Shown: positions 10,836 through 21,589 of the stretch, piece after piece
Position numbering within the stretch: the stretch's first letter is position 1
Layout of the letters: every line of letters begins with the position of its first letter
Source of the DNA: Amanita rubescens
Taxonomy: Eukaryota > Basidiomycota > Agaricomycetes > Agaricales > Amanitaceae
Direction of reading: 5' to 3'
Length of the DNA stretch: 30,948 nt
Assembly: GCA_015039365.1 (NCBI GenBank)
Contig: WION01000584.1
Location: 1 to 30,948 of the forward strand
Made by a program: the position numbers and the translations under genes
Notes under the pieces: generated by a model
The model's input: the letters and a program-made list of their open reading frames with translations, nothing else
Databases searched by the model: none
Told to the model about the DNA's origin: nothing

Positions 10836-11040
10836 ACTCCAGAAGCTGACAGCAGTCTTATTGTCTCAAACGTGCTTCTCGTTGGAACGATCATGGAATT
10901 TGTGCGTCCGCGCATATCTCGTTGACTCCAACAATGAAAAATAACTGTACTTTAGGCACGACGCTTACACCTGTTTTAAAAATGACACTTCGGCACCCTG
11001 ATTCTCTGGCATCAGTGGTGAGCGGCCAGGGCATCTTAAC
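10836..11040 (+). promoter_or_regulatory. Orphan upstream unit with a solitary array element
   Basis: The segment has the family's upstream landmarks in order: TGACAGCAGTCTTA, GGAATTTGTGCG, TTTAGGCACGA, then a very good element CAGTGGTGAGCGGCCAGGGC at 11013-11032 followed by ATCTTAACGT. No family gene follows; only weak coding-like sequence near 11150 remains. It looks like a copied unit whose gene was lost. Confidence 0.5.
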
Positions 11041-11675
11041 GTGAGTTTTTGAATTGTCACTCGGTCTGAACGGATGATCGAATACCATATCGCAGGGTTG
11101 GCAGATCATACGCAAAAATGGAATTTACAAACTAGAGACGTCCTGGTAGCAATGAGTTCGTCGTCTTCGCCTTGCTCTCTCTCATCATCGCCGCCTCCTC
11201 TTCCATGCTCACGTACCTTCTCAAAAATGAATTTGCTCTCGTTGTACTACTGTTGGCTCGATGCACCTTAGACGGAAGCGGGTATCATCATTCGTGTACC
11301 AATGCCCAGTTAAGACCCCGGACTCTACGCCGTTTGACGGCCAACACCTCAAAGCCGACTTGATCGTTGAAGTGAGGTTCCCCAAGAAATTGCGAGCGGT
11401 CTAATACTTCTCCAAAGAGTGACAGACAAGGTATAGTACGATTTTACCACCGTATTCGCAAGTCACCTGATCCAATTGGCTAGCGAGGCTGACAGACAAT
11501 CTGGTTCAATTTCATGCAAGCGTCTTCTGCTTCTCGCGCCTCTTTCCCTCGTCTCTGGACGCATTGAACCCTCGGTTATGTAAATCAAGGGATGGAATGG
11601 ACACCACCGCTGAAAACGATGAAACTGTTATTATTCTGTTCGGCGCAGAACTTGACACGCTGTTTCAATTGAAAT
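11041..11675. other. Gap between the orphan unit and the 11984 copy
   Basis: A pyrimidine-rich stretch at 11150-11225 (TCTTCGCCTTGCTCTCTC and so on) vaguely recalls a signal-peptide exon, but no later exon of the family follows. No other gene could be supported. Confidence 0.35.
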
Positions 11676-11926
11676 CGGTATGAGCGGTTAGGGCATCTTA
11701 ACGTCACAATACTACGTAACTGGCGGATTTTGAAGGACTGTTCAATCAGGGCACTTACAGCATTGCCAGCCACATTGACTCGTGAAGTATGCACAATGCC
11801 GACAAAACGGAGCTTACAGGCTGGTTAGGTACACAAAACGGCATTTGCACGTCCAGGGCTCCCCGATACGAGCGGTGAGCAGCCTGGCAATGGCAAAAAC
11901 AAAACATAAACAACAGCGATATTTAA
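11676..11926 (+). promoter_or_regulatory. Array promoter of the 11984 copy
   Basis: The outer element at 11676-11694 (CGGTATGAGCGGTTAGGGC) is shortened by a base or two and followed by ATCTTAACGTCACAA and TACGTAAC. The inner element is at 11865-11888 and the TATTTAA box at 11920-11926, 64 bases before the ATG. Confidence 0.6.
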
Positions 11927-11983
11927 CCTGGCGTGCACGAAGTCAACTCCAGACTCGCGTCTTTGGATTCACCTATAGTCACA

Positions 11984-12505
11984 ATGCACTTCGCTTCGCT
12001 CATCCTCGCTCTCTCTGCTGCTATTGTCGCGTCGGCGACTCCGATATCTAAGAGAAGCCACTTCTACCGACTTTCTATAATCTCGACGCAGCCACAGAGG
12101 CTCCTGACTACATCACTTATAAACTCGTCGCAACTACCCCAGGTAAGGCATGGACACTCTTCGTTCGGGGCGGTGATTAATCTTGTTTTCTAGACTGTTT
12201 CGCGGCGTGTAACGCGGTCTCCGGCTGCAACTTCGTCAATAGTAAGTCAATTACTAATTTCAAGAGAAGCGAGGGACTAAGCTTCGTTTAGTTTATAACG
12301 ATGTCAATGGCAAGGTCCGCTTTCTCTTGTTCCCTTGTCAAATGACGCGCTCTGACGGTTTCCACAGAATGGAAGCACTTTGCTTACTTGCTCTATGTAC
12401 AAGGATTGCCATTATGCTGATACCGCTACGAACAAAGGTGGTCAGACGCAGCCTAATGGTCAAGTTGACTATATCACCAATAGCGATGGTTGGTGCCAGA
12501 TCTAA
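11984..12505 (+). pseudogene. Secreted-protein family, one-base deletion in exon 1
   Basis: Exons are 11984-12142, 12194-12241, 12292-12314 and 12368-12505. The start (MHFASLILALSAAIVASA, then ISKR) is a good signal peptide plus Kex2-like site. The later exons read DCFAACNAVSGCNFVN, IYNDVNGK and an end in SDGWCQI. The first exon is 159 bases where 160 is needed. One base is missing between 12061 and 12085 compared with the intact gene at 14643, so the frame is lost from about codon 29. All splice sites and the rest of the frame are intact, so this is either a very young pseudogene or a base error. Confidence 0.78.
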
Positions 12506-14403
12506 ATGGGGCGATTGGAGGCGCCGTCGTGTAGTCTTACACCTTAAGCCTGTTCAAAGTCTGTTTTTGATGTAAATAGTAGGACTTCGTCATTTGTTCA
12601 GTTACAGTGCTCCATCATTTCTGTTTAGTTCTTTCTTAAGACGATGTCTGGGTTCAAAATCAAACAAAAAAACCAATATATATATTTGAGGCGTCGAAGC
12701 ATTCAAGCACACCTTCCACCCTTTTTCGAGTTTAATGCCGGTAAGCTCCCAGTTCCGGCTACAACAGCAAGCCGCCTTTCAGCCATCTATCTCAGTTAGG
12801 TGCACAGGCCAACAAAAGCTAATAAACAAGACATCCGTTAGCCTTTCGCATCAACGCGTGCCATCCCTGCGGATCAACATTACATTGTTGGATTTTGGAT
12901 TCAGATTCCGAGTCGGCAATCTATTCCCGCGAATCGAGGTACTGTGGCCTAGCCTTTCCTAGCCTAGGAGATCTAACGCTTCAAGTGATCGCTCCCGGTG
13001 GTACTGACGATGCGGGTGCACTAATGAGCCGGGTGTACGAATTGAGGAATAAATGGAGTTGCACGCATACCTTCATCTCCTGAGCATGAGCAACTCTGAA
13101 CCACGGCGATCAAACAAATCCAGCGCAGTCCGCAACAAAAATCGTAAACCCAAATGCAGTCTTTCATGCAGGGCTTGTGAACTTCTCGCCCTGAAAGAGG
13201 ACTGGATGTCACATGTCACATCTGTGATTGTGACATTCGCATCGTCCACCTCCTCAGAGCGTTCGTTGTCTTCGTCAGCTACCAATTTCAACCTTACCTC
13301 AGGAAGGAATCAATTGCGACAAAAGATATCGTAAATGGATTCCTGCTCTTCGCTATGACTTGCTCGCATACTCGCATAAGCCAGACTCGCCATTTCCATT
13401 CCGGCTGACGTGGACACGTCATCAAGTCTTTACCTCATCCTCATGTATCTGCACAAACTGCATCTGGATAGGACCAAAAGTCGCTATACGGATGAAAATG
13501 AGGCGTCGGACACTGAACCTGACAAGATCTGGTGCCTTGCCACTCTCTGCCACCCCTAGAAAATCCCCCGAATCGCTAGCATCAAACAGGGTGCTCAATG
13601 CGCATCCAACATGACCAAAGGAGCACGAGTCTCTGCCCCGACCTCGAACTTGGGTGACGGGCCGAATGGCAACCTGGAATAGCTAGCTCGGATCCGAGCA
13701 CGCGTGGCGTTAAAGAGGGTGGGCGCCTCGGCGCCCGGTATGACGAGGGTTGAGAAGACAATTCAGTTGTTAATGAGAAGCGACTAAATACCGTATGGAA
13801 CCATTTTCTTTCACTTAGGCGTGAGCAAAGCTAATTTGGACCTCAGTCATTGACTATCAAGAGAGAGCCATTTGAAATTTGTGCGTTTACGGGACACATT
13901 TTACAATCACTACTATGACGTCAAGCGGAGCAAACGTGTGACACAACTGCAATAAATTGACAGCGATCTTACCATCTCAACTAGAAAAATTCCAGCGAAA
14001 CAATGACAGCGGTGTGGCATCTTTCGTACTTTAATAAAATATAACTATTTTCCCCTTCGAATTAGCTACGGAGTTTGTGCGTCCTCTGGACTCGCTCCAC
14101 TCGAAATACAGGAGACAAAGGGCAAATATAGCCAAAAAGGGACGCTGACGCAAGTGTTTGACTATCCACGACAAGAAAATGGCTACATAAGAACGGATAC
14201 GAAAGTAGACGTGAGGCACATTCTCAAGATCAACAGCGTTCTTGCATCTCAAAGTCGCCTGAAGAACCTGATACATGTCCCATGCCGTAGTCAATGAGAT
14301 GCGGTCGCAGGCGTGTGAAACTCCAGCACACGGCGCGGCAATGAAACGTTTGCCACCCTAATTAGGTGTAAATCGGCATCTCGACATCCCTAGTTCTCCG
14401 ACA
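12506..14403. other. Long non-coding flank between the 11984 and 14643 copies
   Basis: The left part is the downstream flank (CAGTTAGGTG near 12793, GCGGATCAACATT near 12869). The right part is the upstream flank of the next unit, with TGTCACATGTCACAT near 13207, GACAGCGATCTTACC near 13960 and CGAATTAGCTACGGAG near 14057. Open frames at 13053-13334 and 13360-13614 show no known domain. Nothing else was recognised. Confidence 0.5.
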
Positions 14404-14585
14404 CGAGTGGTCAGCGGTCAGGGCGTTTGACGTAACATTTCCAGCCACGTAACGTTTTGAACGAAGATCGAGTGACTTTTGAAACGTCCACAGAGCTGGG
14501 CGCGAAAGGAAGCTTACAGACTGCCTGGATCTAAAAGTCCCAAACGAGTGGTAGGCGTCCAGGGCACCATAACAGAGGTATTTAA
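14404..14585 (+). promoter_or_regulatory. Array promoter of the 14643 gene
   Basis: The outer element is at 14404-14424 and the inner at 14545-14565, with the TATTTAA box at 14579-14585. The spacings (about 140 bases between elements, about 34 from the inner element to the box) are shorter than in the other units, so this promoter may act differently. Confidence 0.6.
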
Positions 14586-14642
14586 CCTGGAGCGTAGGAG
14601 GTCAACTTCAGACTCACGTCTTCATATCCACTCACAGTCGTT

Positions 14643-15169
14643 ATGCACTTCGCTTCGCTCATCCTCGCTTTCTCTGCTGCTTCCGTCGCATCGGCGACTG
14701 GGATAGTCAAGAGAGGCGACTTCCACCTGGCTTTCCATGATCTCGACGCAGCCACGGAGGCTGCTGACTACATCACTTACCAACTCGTCGCAACTACCGA
14801 CGGTAAGGCGCAGGCTCTATCTTCGTCCGGCGGATTTTTTTAATTCTGCTTCCAGATTGCCTCGCGGCGTGCGAGGCTGTCTCAGGCTGCACCTTCGCCA
14901 ACAGTAAGTCAATTGCTAATTCGAGAAAAGCGAGAGACTAAGCTCCATTTAGGTTACCATGACGTCAATGGCAAGGTCTGCTTTTTCTTATCCCATTGTC
15001 AAATGACGCATTCTGACCGTCCCCACAGGGTGGAAGCACTTTGCTTACTTGTTCGATGTACCAGAGTTGTCATAATAATGTTGCTTCCGCAACGAACATG
15101 GGCGGTCAGACGCAACCTGATGGTACGGTTGACTATATCACCGATAGCGATGGTTGGTGCAAGAAATAA
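14643..15169 (+). CDS. Small secreted cysteine-rich protein, divergent intact member
   Basis: Exons 14643-14802, 14856-14903, 14953-14975 and 15029-15169 join in frame to give 123 residues. The signal peptide is about 18 residues (MHFASLILAFSAASVASA). It is followed by TGIVKR, a likely Kex2 cut, so the mature protein would start near GDFHLAF. The cysteine exon reads DCLAACEAVSGCTFAN, then SYHDVNGK, then CSMYQSCHNN and SDGWCKK. Six cysteines suggest three disulfide bonds. The C..AC.....GC.F.N spacing recalls PAN/apple-like folds, and from memory similar mushroom proteins are labelled fruit-body specific; both are inference. It differs from the main group by GGST instead of NGSP at the start of exon 4 and by one extra residue there. 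The family's function is unknown to me. Confidence 0.85.
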
Positions 15170-15277
15170 GGCGGTCGGAGGAGCCATAGTAGTGTTTTCG
15201 TTTTCTACTCCGTATTCTCCTAGTAGACATGTCCGTTGTGCACATCGCTGTACGGATGGTGAAAATGATCTAATTTG

Positions 15278-16330
15278 TCACGGCACCCTCCATTGATTGT
15301 AACCACATCTTAACGCTTTCGTTGCGAGCAAGACTCGAAGCATGAGCATCTTCCGGCTTTGGCTTGCCCACCTCGAAGACTGCATCCACAGTGCGCTCAC
15401 GCCATCCATCAAATCAGCAATGCACCGGGATGTTTGACGTTTTATTTCTGCTACGTAGAGTGTAACATCCAGATCCAGATTGTCCTGTTGTTTGATCGCC
15501 CATCTGTGCATCGACACGACTTGATCCAACGCATTGTCATTATCTTCGTAATAAGCATCCATCGACTGGTAAAGGGTTTTGGACTCCATGCGTTCATAGC
15601 AGCCACGGCATAGAAGAGATCGACAATGATAGCAGGTGGCCATTCGCCGGTGTCTCGTGGCTGCCGCGCATCAGAATTCTAGGGAGCGTGAATGTGGCCA
15701 AGCTGAGGTAAGTTGACGAAATGGTGCAATGTAAGGCGACTGGCCGGGCTCTCTTGATCGACTTTTTCGGTGGCTGGTAGGAATATCATCGACAGTCAAA
15801 GCAAAGTTAGGAGTCTATGAGATACTTGAGTTTCAGAATGGCCCTGGGTGGAAATAACAGCAGACCTTCAGGAACGCTAATTCAGCAGCTCCAAGCAGGC
15901 TATGGAGTAGGACTGGTTAACAGAAGTCCGTTCCGAATGTCGTTAATGTCATCGGCAGAATCATCTGTTCCACCTCGGTGACGGACGGCGTTCTAGATGT
16001 ACTTGATTAAGTGAGAAAGTTGCGATAGAAGACTCGTACGGACGTACGTCGCTTCCCTTCGCAGTTTCGGATTGTCTCATCTGTTATCACGCAGGTCCCA
16101 TCTCGCTCAACCACGTTAGTCTTAAAATCTCTTCGGCTGGTAGTTAAATGCGAAGCAGTTGATGTTCTGTCGTCCACTGCATTAACATCGACAAGGCGAG
16201 ATTCATCTGAGAAGGTCAACAACGTTAGCTAAGTTTCATCTTGCGAAAATCCACCTTACCCTCTGATGTGAAATAGTATGAACGGACCTCTTATCTTCTG
16301 TATAAGCCAGCTTTCGATGAGGAGAGGTAG
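15278..16330 (-). pseudogene. Decayed fungal HNH-nuclease-domain gene
   Basis: Minus-strand fragments fit one HNH-type gene in order. After a clean 53-base intron (16207-16259, GTAAGG to CTCAG with GCTAAC) comes RRDFKTNVVERDGTCVITD, the zinc/HNH entry motif (about 16082-16140). Next, in another frame, is HLIKYI, a TAG stop, NAVRHRGG and DDINDIRNGLLL (15918-15953). Then LHSLLGAAELAFLKV (15863-15907), then PPAIIVDLFYAVAAMNAW (15586-15639), and a C-terminal stretch with SMDAYYEDNDNALDQ running to 15278. These pieces lie in several frames with at least one internal stop, so it is a pseudogene unless unseen introns bridge them. The 5' end beyond 16330 is uncertain. Such proteins are common and multiplied in mushrooms; their role is mostly unknown. 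Confidence 0.7.
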
Positions 16331-16999
16331 CCTTCTCGTTCGTTGGACTAGAAAAGGCGAGTTTGAACGTCTACGTATCACGTGATCTGGCAACTACCAA
16401 TGGTTTCTCGTCAACAACACTGGACCCAGGTAACGTTTTGATTCACCACACCGAACAAGGCAATCAAACTGGGCTTTTAGTTGAAGTCAACATCTACGAT
16501 GCTTACAACGCCTGACATTTGAAAGGTCAACCCGATAGCTACCGCGTGAAAATTTCCAAGTCCTCCACTGTCCAGCCGACTTTCCCTGATCAGCCCATGA
16601 TCAGGATGGCAGCAGAATATCAGGATAATAGGAACGGATGATATGCGCGATTTCGTCGCGAGAAAACGCGCGTCATCATGATTTAATGCTAACGGTAAGT
16701 AACGCAGACGTGGAGCGTAACTTGTTTGAGTAACTAACTTAAGGTTTCGCACTGGGCGCCGAAGGAATGTTACTACCGCGGCAGCGTTGATCGCCGGAAG
16801 CCAAAATCGGTGGAGTAAGGATACGATGGCGGGGTATAACAGCTTTGATGCTCTGGATACATAGCAGCATGGAAGCAGCGCATAAGATTGGGTTATCACG
16901 ATTTCAGCACAGACTTGTGAGTGTTCATCAGCAGTGAATAAATTAAGTGCTGATTAGCCGATAAATAACGTATTGTGTGTGTGTGATTTGTCGGGTATC
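16331..16999. other. Region upstream of the HNH pseudogene; no gene seen
   Basis: This probably holds the lost 5' exons of the HNH gene and then the far downstream flank of the 18008 gene. A stretch at 16636-16760 (GCGCGATTTCGTC, then AACTAACTTAAGGTTT) is related to 10250-10340. The minus-strand open frame at 16477-16899 starts at GTG and shows no domain. Confidence 0.4.
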
Positions 17000-17504
17000 A
17001 CGACAGTCCCTTTTGCTTTCATGTCCCCCCACATTACAAGCGTGGACATTGTTCAACACCGCATATGAGTGAACGTTTGAACCATGATCTGGAATGAAGC
17101 TGTCGTAAGATAGCGTCCCGATCAGATAAACGGGTGGGCTCAAGTTGCCGAATATGAACCCGAGAGAAGCCGCTCGTCACTTTTGATCCGTGCGGGATGG
17201 TATATGGGGATATGTACAAGGCGAGGATGTATGTACCCGTTTTGCCCGCCTACCACCTAACTGAGATAAGACCCTGAAATTTAATGGCTTAGGGTTATGA
17301 CGATAGCTTAGTGGACACGGAATAGAGTGAAGGAGTTGAAGGTGGGTCCGAACGACGCATTCATTTCTTCAATAAACCCACGCATGCATCATTGAATCAA
17401 ACACTGAAACAGGAACAAAAGGACACATTTACTAGTACAACAAACTTGCGAAACATCTCGTAAGACTACATGACATCAACACATCGATGTGCCCATTGCC
17501 TCGT

Positions 17505-18008
17505 TTAATACTTGCACCAACCATCGCTCTCGGTGATGTAGTCAAGAAGCCCAGAAGGTTGCGGCTGTCCACCCTTGTTGATAGCGGTATTAGAATAGTG
17601 GCACGTCTTGTACATAGAGCAAGTAAGATCTGGGCTGCCATTCTGTGCAAATCCGTTAGAACGCGTCGAATTGGACAAAAAAAGGAAAGACAGCTGACCT
17701 TGCCATTGACGTCGTGGTAAGCTAAAAGAAATTGAGTATCATACACATTTCTAAGTTGGAATTAGCTTACTGTTGACGAAATTGCAGCCGGCGACAGCAT
17801 TGCACTTGAGGAAACAATCTACAATCACGAATAAATATCGAGCGAAAGAACATACAGAGAGCACCTTACCATAGATGGTTGGGACGAGTGTATAGGTGAG
17901 GTAGTCAGAAGCCTCGGTAGCTCCGTTGAGATTGAGGAAAGTGGGATAGTAGAAGGCCGATGCCGCGGTAGCAGCGGTGAGAGTGAGGAGGAGCGAAGAG
18001 AAGTGCAT
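17505..18008 (-). CDS. Small secreted cysteine-rich protein, intact, no KR propeptide
   Basis: On the minus strand the exons are 17870-18008, 17771-17818, 17699-17721 and 17505-17642, giving 115 residues. The signal peptide MHFSSLLLTLTAATAASA leads straight into FYYPTFLNLNGATEASDY. The seven-residue segment with the dibasic KR site found in the 22842 and 27826 genes is missing. The rest is DCFLKCNAVAGCNFVN, TYHDVNGK, LTCSMYKTCHYSN and an end in SDGWCKY. The six cysteines match the family. It is the working partner of the frameshifted 6234 copy. One change, GGQPQP for GGQTQP, is unique among the intact copies. Probably secreted; function unknown. Confidence 0.88.
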
Positions 18009-18068
18009 TGCGATGGTAAGACTAGTGTGTGAAGACTTGAGTCTGAGGTTAACGTCGTACGCGCCAGG

Positions 18069-18314
18069 TTAAATACCTCTGCTGTTTATGTTCTTCTGTT
18101 GTGACACCCTGACCGCTTACCACCCTAATCGGGAGCTAGGGGCACCGTTTCTTGAACATGTGCCCAAATGGTCTGTAAAGCCGCATTTTGCGACTCTTGT
18201 CATACATTTCACAAGTCACTGGATCTTCTATACTGAGTAGTAAATGACCGTTCAAGGCCCACCAGTTACGTAGAAGAGATTGCGACGTTAAGCTGCCCTG
18301 ACCGCTTACAACTC
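18069..18314 (-). promoter_or_regulatory. Array promoter of the 17505-18008 gene
   Basis: On the minus strand there is a TATTTAA box at 18069-18075, an inner element at 18106-18128 (with a changed first part, ATTAGGGTGGTAAGCGGTCA) and an outer element at 18295-18314 followed by TTAACGTC. Spacing agrees with the other units. Confidence 0.65.
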
Positions 18315-18800
18315 GTATTGGAGAGCAATGAGCGTCTAAATGTCGTTTGTATTTGAACCATGTTCTGTGCCTAACAGGCTGGTTGCATAAGTATCATTGT
18401 TTGGCGACTATCTTTCCCCTTCAGTAATGTCGACCTGGTATCAGAAGCGTTAGAACAGGGGCTAGAAATAATTATATCTTCGGAACAGTAAAAGAACCGG
18501 GAATCACGATACATCGGGTGGTGCTGTTAGTCGCTTGCTAGCCGATCAGATGAGGATAATTATACATCTTCGGATTACTTTACGTCGGTAAGTTGATAGT
18601 CAATTTCCCGCGATCTGTCTCTTGTCTCTCATTCATAGTGATTCAACGTCTTCGATTTCTTTATGGAACTGTTTTTCCTTCATGTGACTTTGGGACGGGG
18701 GGGCGGTTATCAACTTCTTGCGGTGGCTCCAGTCAACTGGGAGGTATTGGCTTCCTGGCAGTCGCAACGTCCTGGCCATGAGGGTCGTGTTAAAAACGTG

Positions 18801-19720
18801 GAATGTCACTGTGTGACATGTGACATCTCTGTTCTCTGACTCGCTGACTCAACTGAAGAAGTTCCCCGAACACAAACATGAACCCTCTCATGGGGTATAT
18901 CTGGACCTTGGGTCATCTGCCTTGAACGGCAAAGCTTTTAAGAAGGGATGAGTGACACCGTCAACATCGCTGGGTTGGGTTGTGGAGACGGAACTTTCTT
19001 CCAGTCGTACGCTATCCAAGCAAACCCGCGCTCAGTTACTGATTATCAATAGGCAATATGTCGTTCAAAGCAAATTTAGGCCTAACCATTTTTCGTTGTA
19101 AATGGGGACAGTCGGACTGGCCATGCCGATCCGGCAATGTGTCGTGCAAGGAACATCAAGCGAACCAAACGTCAGTTACATTCACAGGAAGTTGACAGCG
19201 GTCTTGCAGTCTCAATTTCATCGAAACGAGGATGGCGTACGCTGCCCCCTCAAGGCAGTTCGCTTCACAACACGCAAATATGCCCAAAAAGGGAAGCTCA
19301 ACAAAAATATTTAATTTATACATTGTAAGAAATTGGTAAAGATCGACGGACGTGTATTGGACCCTGCCGAGCGAATGTCAAGCAAAGGAACAGAGGCACA
19401 CACCACAGAGGCTTGAAGCACCTGATGTGTCGTAGTGCCACTGTAACGACACAGCCACGCTCCCGTGATCCAACCCTTTTGTGCAGCTCGCGCGGTGCCG
19501 TCAGCTGCTGGCAATAGTTTATTGCTTCCCCCCTTACCCAGCCTTACCCCGAGCCCTCTTGTTATAAACATTCTCGGTTACTTTCTTACGTTTGTAAACC
19601 TCGGTTCGTGGTAATCAACGTGAGTTGGATTGGCCCTGATAACGGAAAATGCAAGGCTAGGCACCAAATTTACGCACGGTTCAAGCAATGGCGTTTGGTC
19701 ATCCCCTGATTCCCGAACAC
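18801..19720 (+). repeat. Upstream flank of the 20024 gene; no gene seen
   Basis: This stretch is shared with 21590-22520 and, reversed, with 4175-5260. Landmarks are CCAGTCGTACGCTAT near 19001, GACAGCGGTCTTGCAGTCTC near 19195, GGACCCTGCCGAGCGAATGT near 19360, TAGGCACCAAATT near 19658 and GTTTGGTCATCCCCTGATTC near 19694. It starts beside the right inverted arm, so the flanks of two oppositely oriented genes meet here. Open frames in it are not conserved. Confidence 0.6.
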
Positions 19721-19964
19721 GAGTGGTGAGCGGTCAGGGCGACTTAACGTAACATTTTTACCTACGTAACGTGTCGGTTTGAATGATGGAGCCAAGAGAG
19801 AAGTGATTCGGTGAAATATACCACAGGGCGGATCTCATTCTCATGCGCAAACAACGGAGTTTCCTGACTGGTTGAGCAGGAGAATGGTGTTCATGTGTCT
19901 AATACGAGTGGTGAGCGGCCAAGACGACAAAATACCGGAAACAGAAACACTGGAGGTATTTAAC
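19721..19964 (+). promoter_or_regulatory. Array promoter of the 20024 gene
   Basis: The outer element at 19721-19740 is the exact consensus GAGTGGTGAGCGGTCAGGGC, followed by TTAACGTAAC and TACGTAACGTG. The inner element is at 19905-19922 and the TATTTAA box at 19958-19964. Confidence 0.7.
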
Positions 19965-20023
19965 CTGGCGCGTACGAAGCCAACCTCAGACTCACGTCCT
20001 CAGATACAAGTCTTACGATCGAA

Positions 20024-20551
20024 ATGCACTTCTCTTCGCTCATCCTCGCTCTCACCGCTGCCTCTGCTGCCTCGGCCGCCACGATCGCCCAGCGAAGCTT
20101 CTTCTATCCGACTTTCCTGAACCTCAATGGAGCCACTGAGGCTTCGGACTATCTCACTTATAAGCTCGTCCCAACTATCTATGGTAAGGTGCTGGCTGTA
20201 TATTCCGTCTGCCGATGCTTATTCGTGATTGTAGATTGTTTCACGGCTTGCAACGGCGTCACCGGCTGCAACTTTGTCAACAGTAAGCCAATTCGCACTT
20301 AGAGATATGTATGATCCTAAATCTCTTTTAGCTTACCACGATGTCAATGGCAAGGTCGGCTTTCTTTACTTTTTTTTTTGTTTAAGTCAACACCTTCTAA
20401 TGGATTTGCACAGAATGGCAGCCCGGAACTTACTTGCTCTATGTACAAGACGTGCCATTATGCTAACACCGCTATCAACAAAGGTGGCCAGACTCAACCC
20501 TCCGGACTTCTTGACTACATCACTGAGAGCGATGGCTGGTGCAAGTATTAA
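20024..20551 (+). CDS. Small secreted cysteine-rich protein, intact (QR at the usual KR site)
   Basis: Exons 20024-20183, 20235-20282, 20332-20354 and 20414-20551 give 122 residues. The signal peptide MHFSSLILALTAASAASA is followed by ATIAQRS, then FFYPTFLNLNG. The dibasic Kex2 site of its sister at 22842 (AKR) is here QR, so propeptide cutting may be weak or absent. The mature part reads DCFTACNGVTGCNFVN, TYHDVNGK, NGSPELTCSMYKTCHYANT and an end in SDGWCKY, with the six family cysteines. Introns of 51, 49 and 59 bases keep frame. Likely secreted or wall-associated; function unknown. Confidence 0.9.
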
Positions 20552-21589
20552 ATGGGATCGAGGGTTTCATGATGTTGTGTAGTCTTACGTACTTTATCCA
20601 AGTTTGTCGTTCGTGAATTCGCTATTGTCAATGACTATGTGTTTGAGTAAAACGGCGCGTTTTTGAAAGCAGGAAGTTGGGTTTGAATGTACCATGTTCA
20701 TACACGGTCTAAGCGAGTAGTAGTATTGAACGACCCGAGATGATTGGAGTATGACTTACCCGCCGATCCGTTTCTAAATGCACTGTTTAACGGATTTCGT
20801 TAGGCAATAGCTCGGGGTCGTCGGGTCGTTGCCTTCTTCTTCCCTTCGAGTGCTGGAAGGAGCGGGTGGTTAGATACGGCTAGCACGTCGAAATTTCGAC
20901 GTGCCTTCCAAATCTGGGAGGTGCCGGCCATATTAAGGCCGGTGGCCGATGGACATGTGACGCGGACTTGCGTGTCAAATCCTTTTATTACTACCAAGGG
21001 TTTGCGATGATAACAAGTGAAAGCTCGCCTTAAAGGACAGCTACAAGAGCTGTTTCAGCTTCATTCGCAAGCCGGTGGCCGGAGACGAGAGGAGGATGGA
21101 ACGGGATCAGGACGAGGTAAGTTTCTCTCTTTCGTACTACGACCTATGATTGAACGCGCGGGATGCCATACACCGCGACAGAAGGCTGAAGCACTTGCGC
21201 GACTCGGGAACTACTCAATCATGAGTAGTGAGGCTCCGGCCAACTGGGAGGTTGGCTTCCTGGCTGTCGCGACTCGCAACTGGCTATAAGCGTGGTCGTG
21301 CTACAGAAGTGGAATGTCGGTCTCGCTGACTCAACTCGGGAAGAAATTAATTGCTAGTTCTCACTTGCACAGTATCCTCCACAATCGGCTGACACGTCAT
21401 CATCTCGCATTATATATACCTCTTGGCCCGTCTACTGGATAGTTCTCCGAATCACAAACGTCCACTGTCTCATGGTGCCTCCCGCCTTGAACAGGAAAGC
21501 TTTTAAGGAGGATGCGTGGCTCACTATCAGCATCACTCGGTTGGACTGGCGACGGCTTGGCTGATGATGAAACGCGACTATATCTTTCC
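20552..21589. other. Downstream flank of the 20024 gene and start of the next unit
   Basis: The first part resembles the downstream flank of the 22842 gene (CAAGTTTGTCGTTCGTGAATTC near 20598). A stretch near 21235-21290 (CCAACTGGGAGGTTGGCTTCC) is shared with about 18735 and, reversed, about 5490. A TATATATACC stretch is near 21410. The 90-codon open frame at 21017-21289 runs into this repeated stretch and starts at GTG, so it is not called. Confidence 0.45.

Larger units (their letters stand above)
17000..18800. repeat. Right arm of the long inverted duplication (pairs with 5340-7235)
   Basis: Read in reverse, this copies the 5340-7235 arm: downstream flank with GGCAACTTGAGCC, gene, both promoter elements, the ATAATTATATCTTCGG stretch near 18467 and the GGCAGTCGCAAC-like stretch near 18757. 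About 10 kb separates the arms, and that interval contains the HNH pseudogene and three family copies. Confidence 0.7.

Noticed and set aside
13053..13334. 93-codon frame with several cysteines and serine-rich end
   Set aside because: It runs through the repeated TGTCACATGTCACAT flank and is not kept in related units.
16477..16899. 140-codon minus-strand frame
   Set aside because: It starts at GTG with no known motif. It may overlap lost 5' sequence of the HNH pseudogene, but no fragment of that family could be read here.
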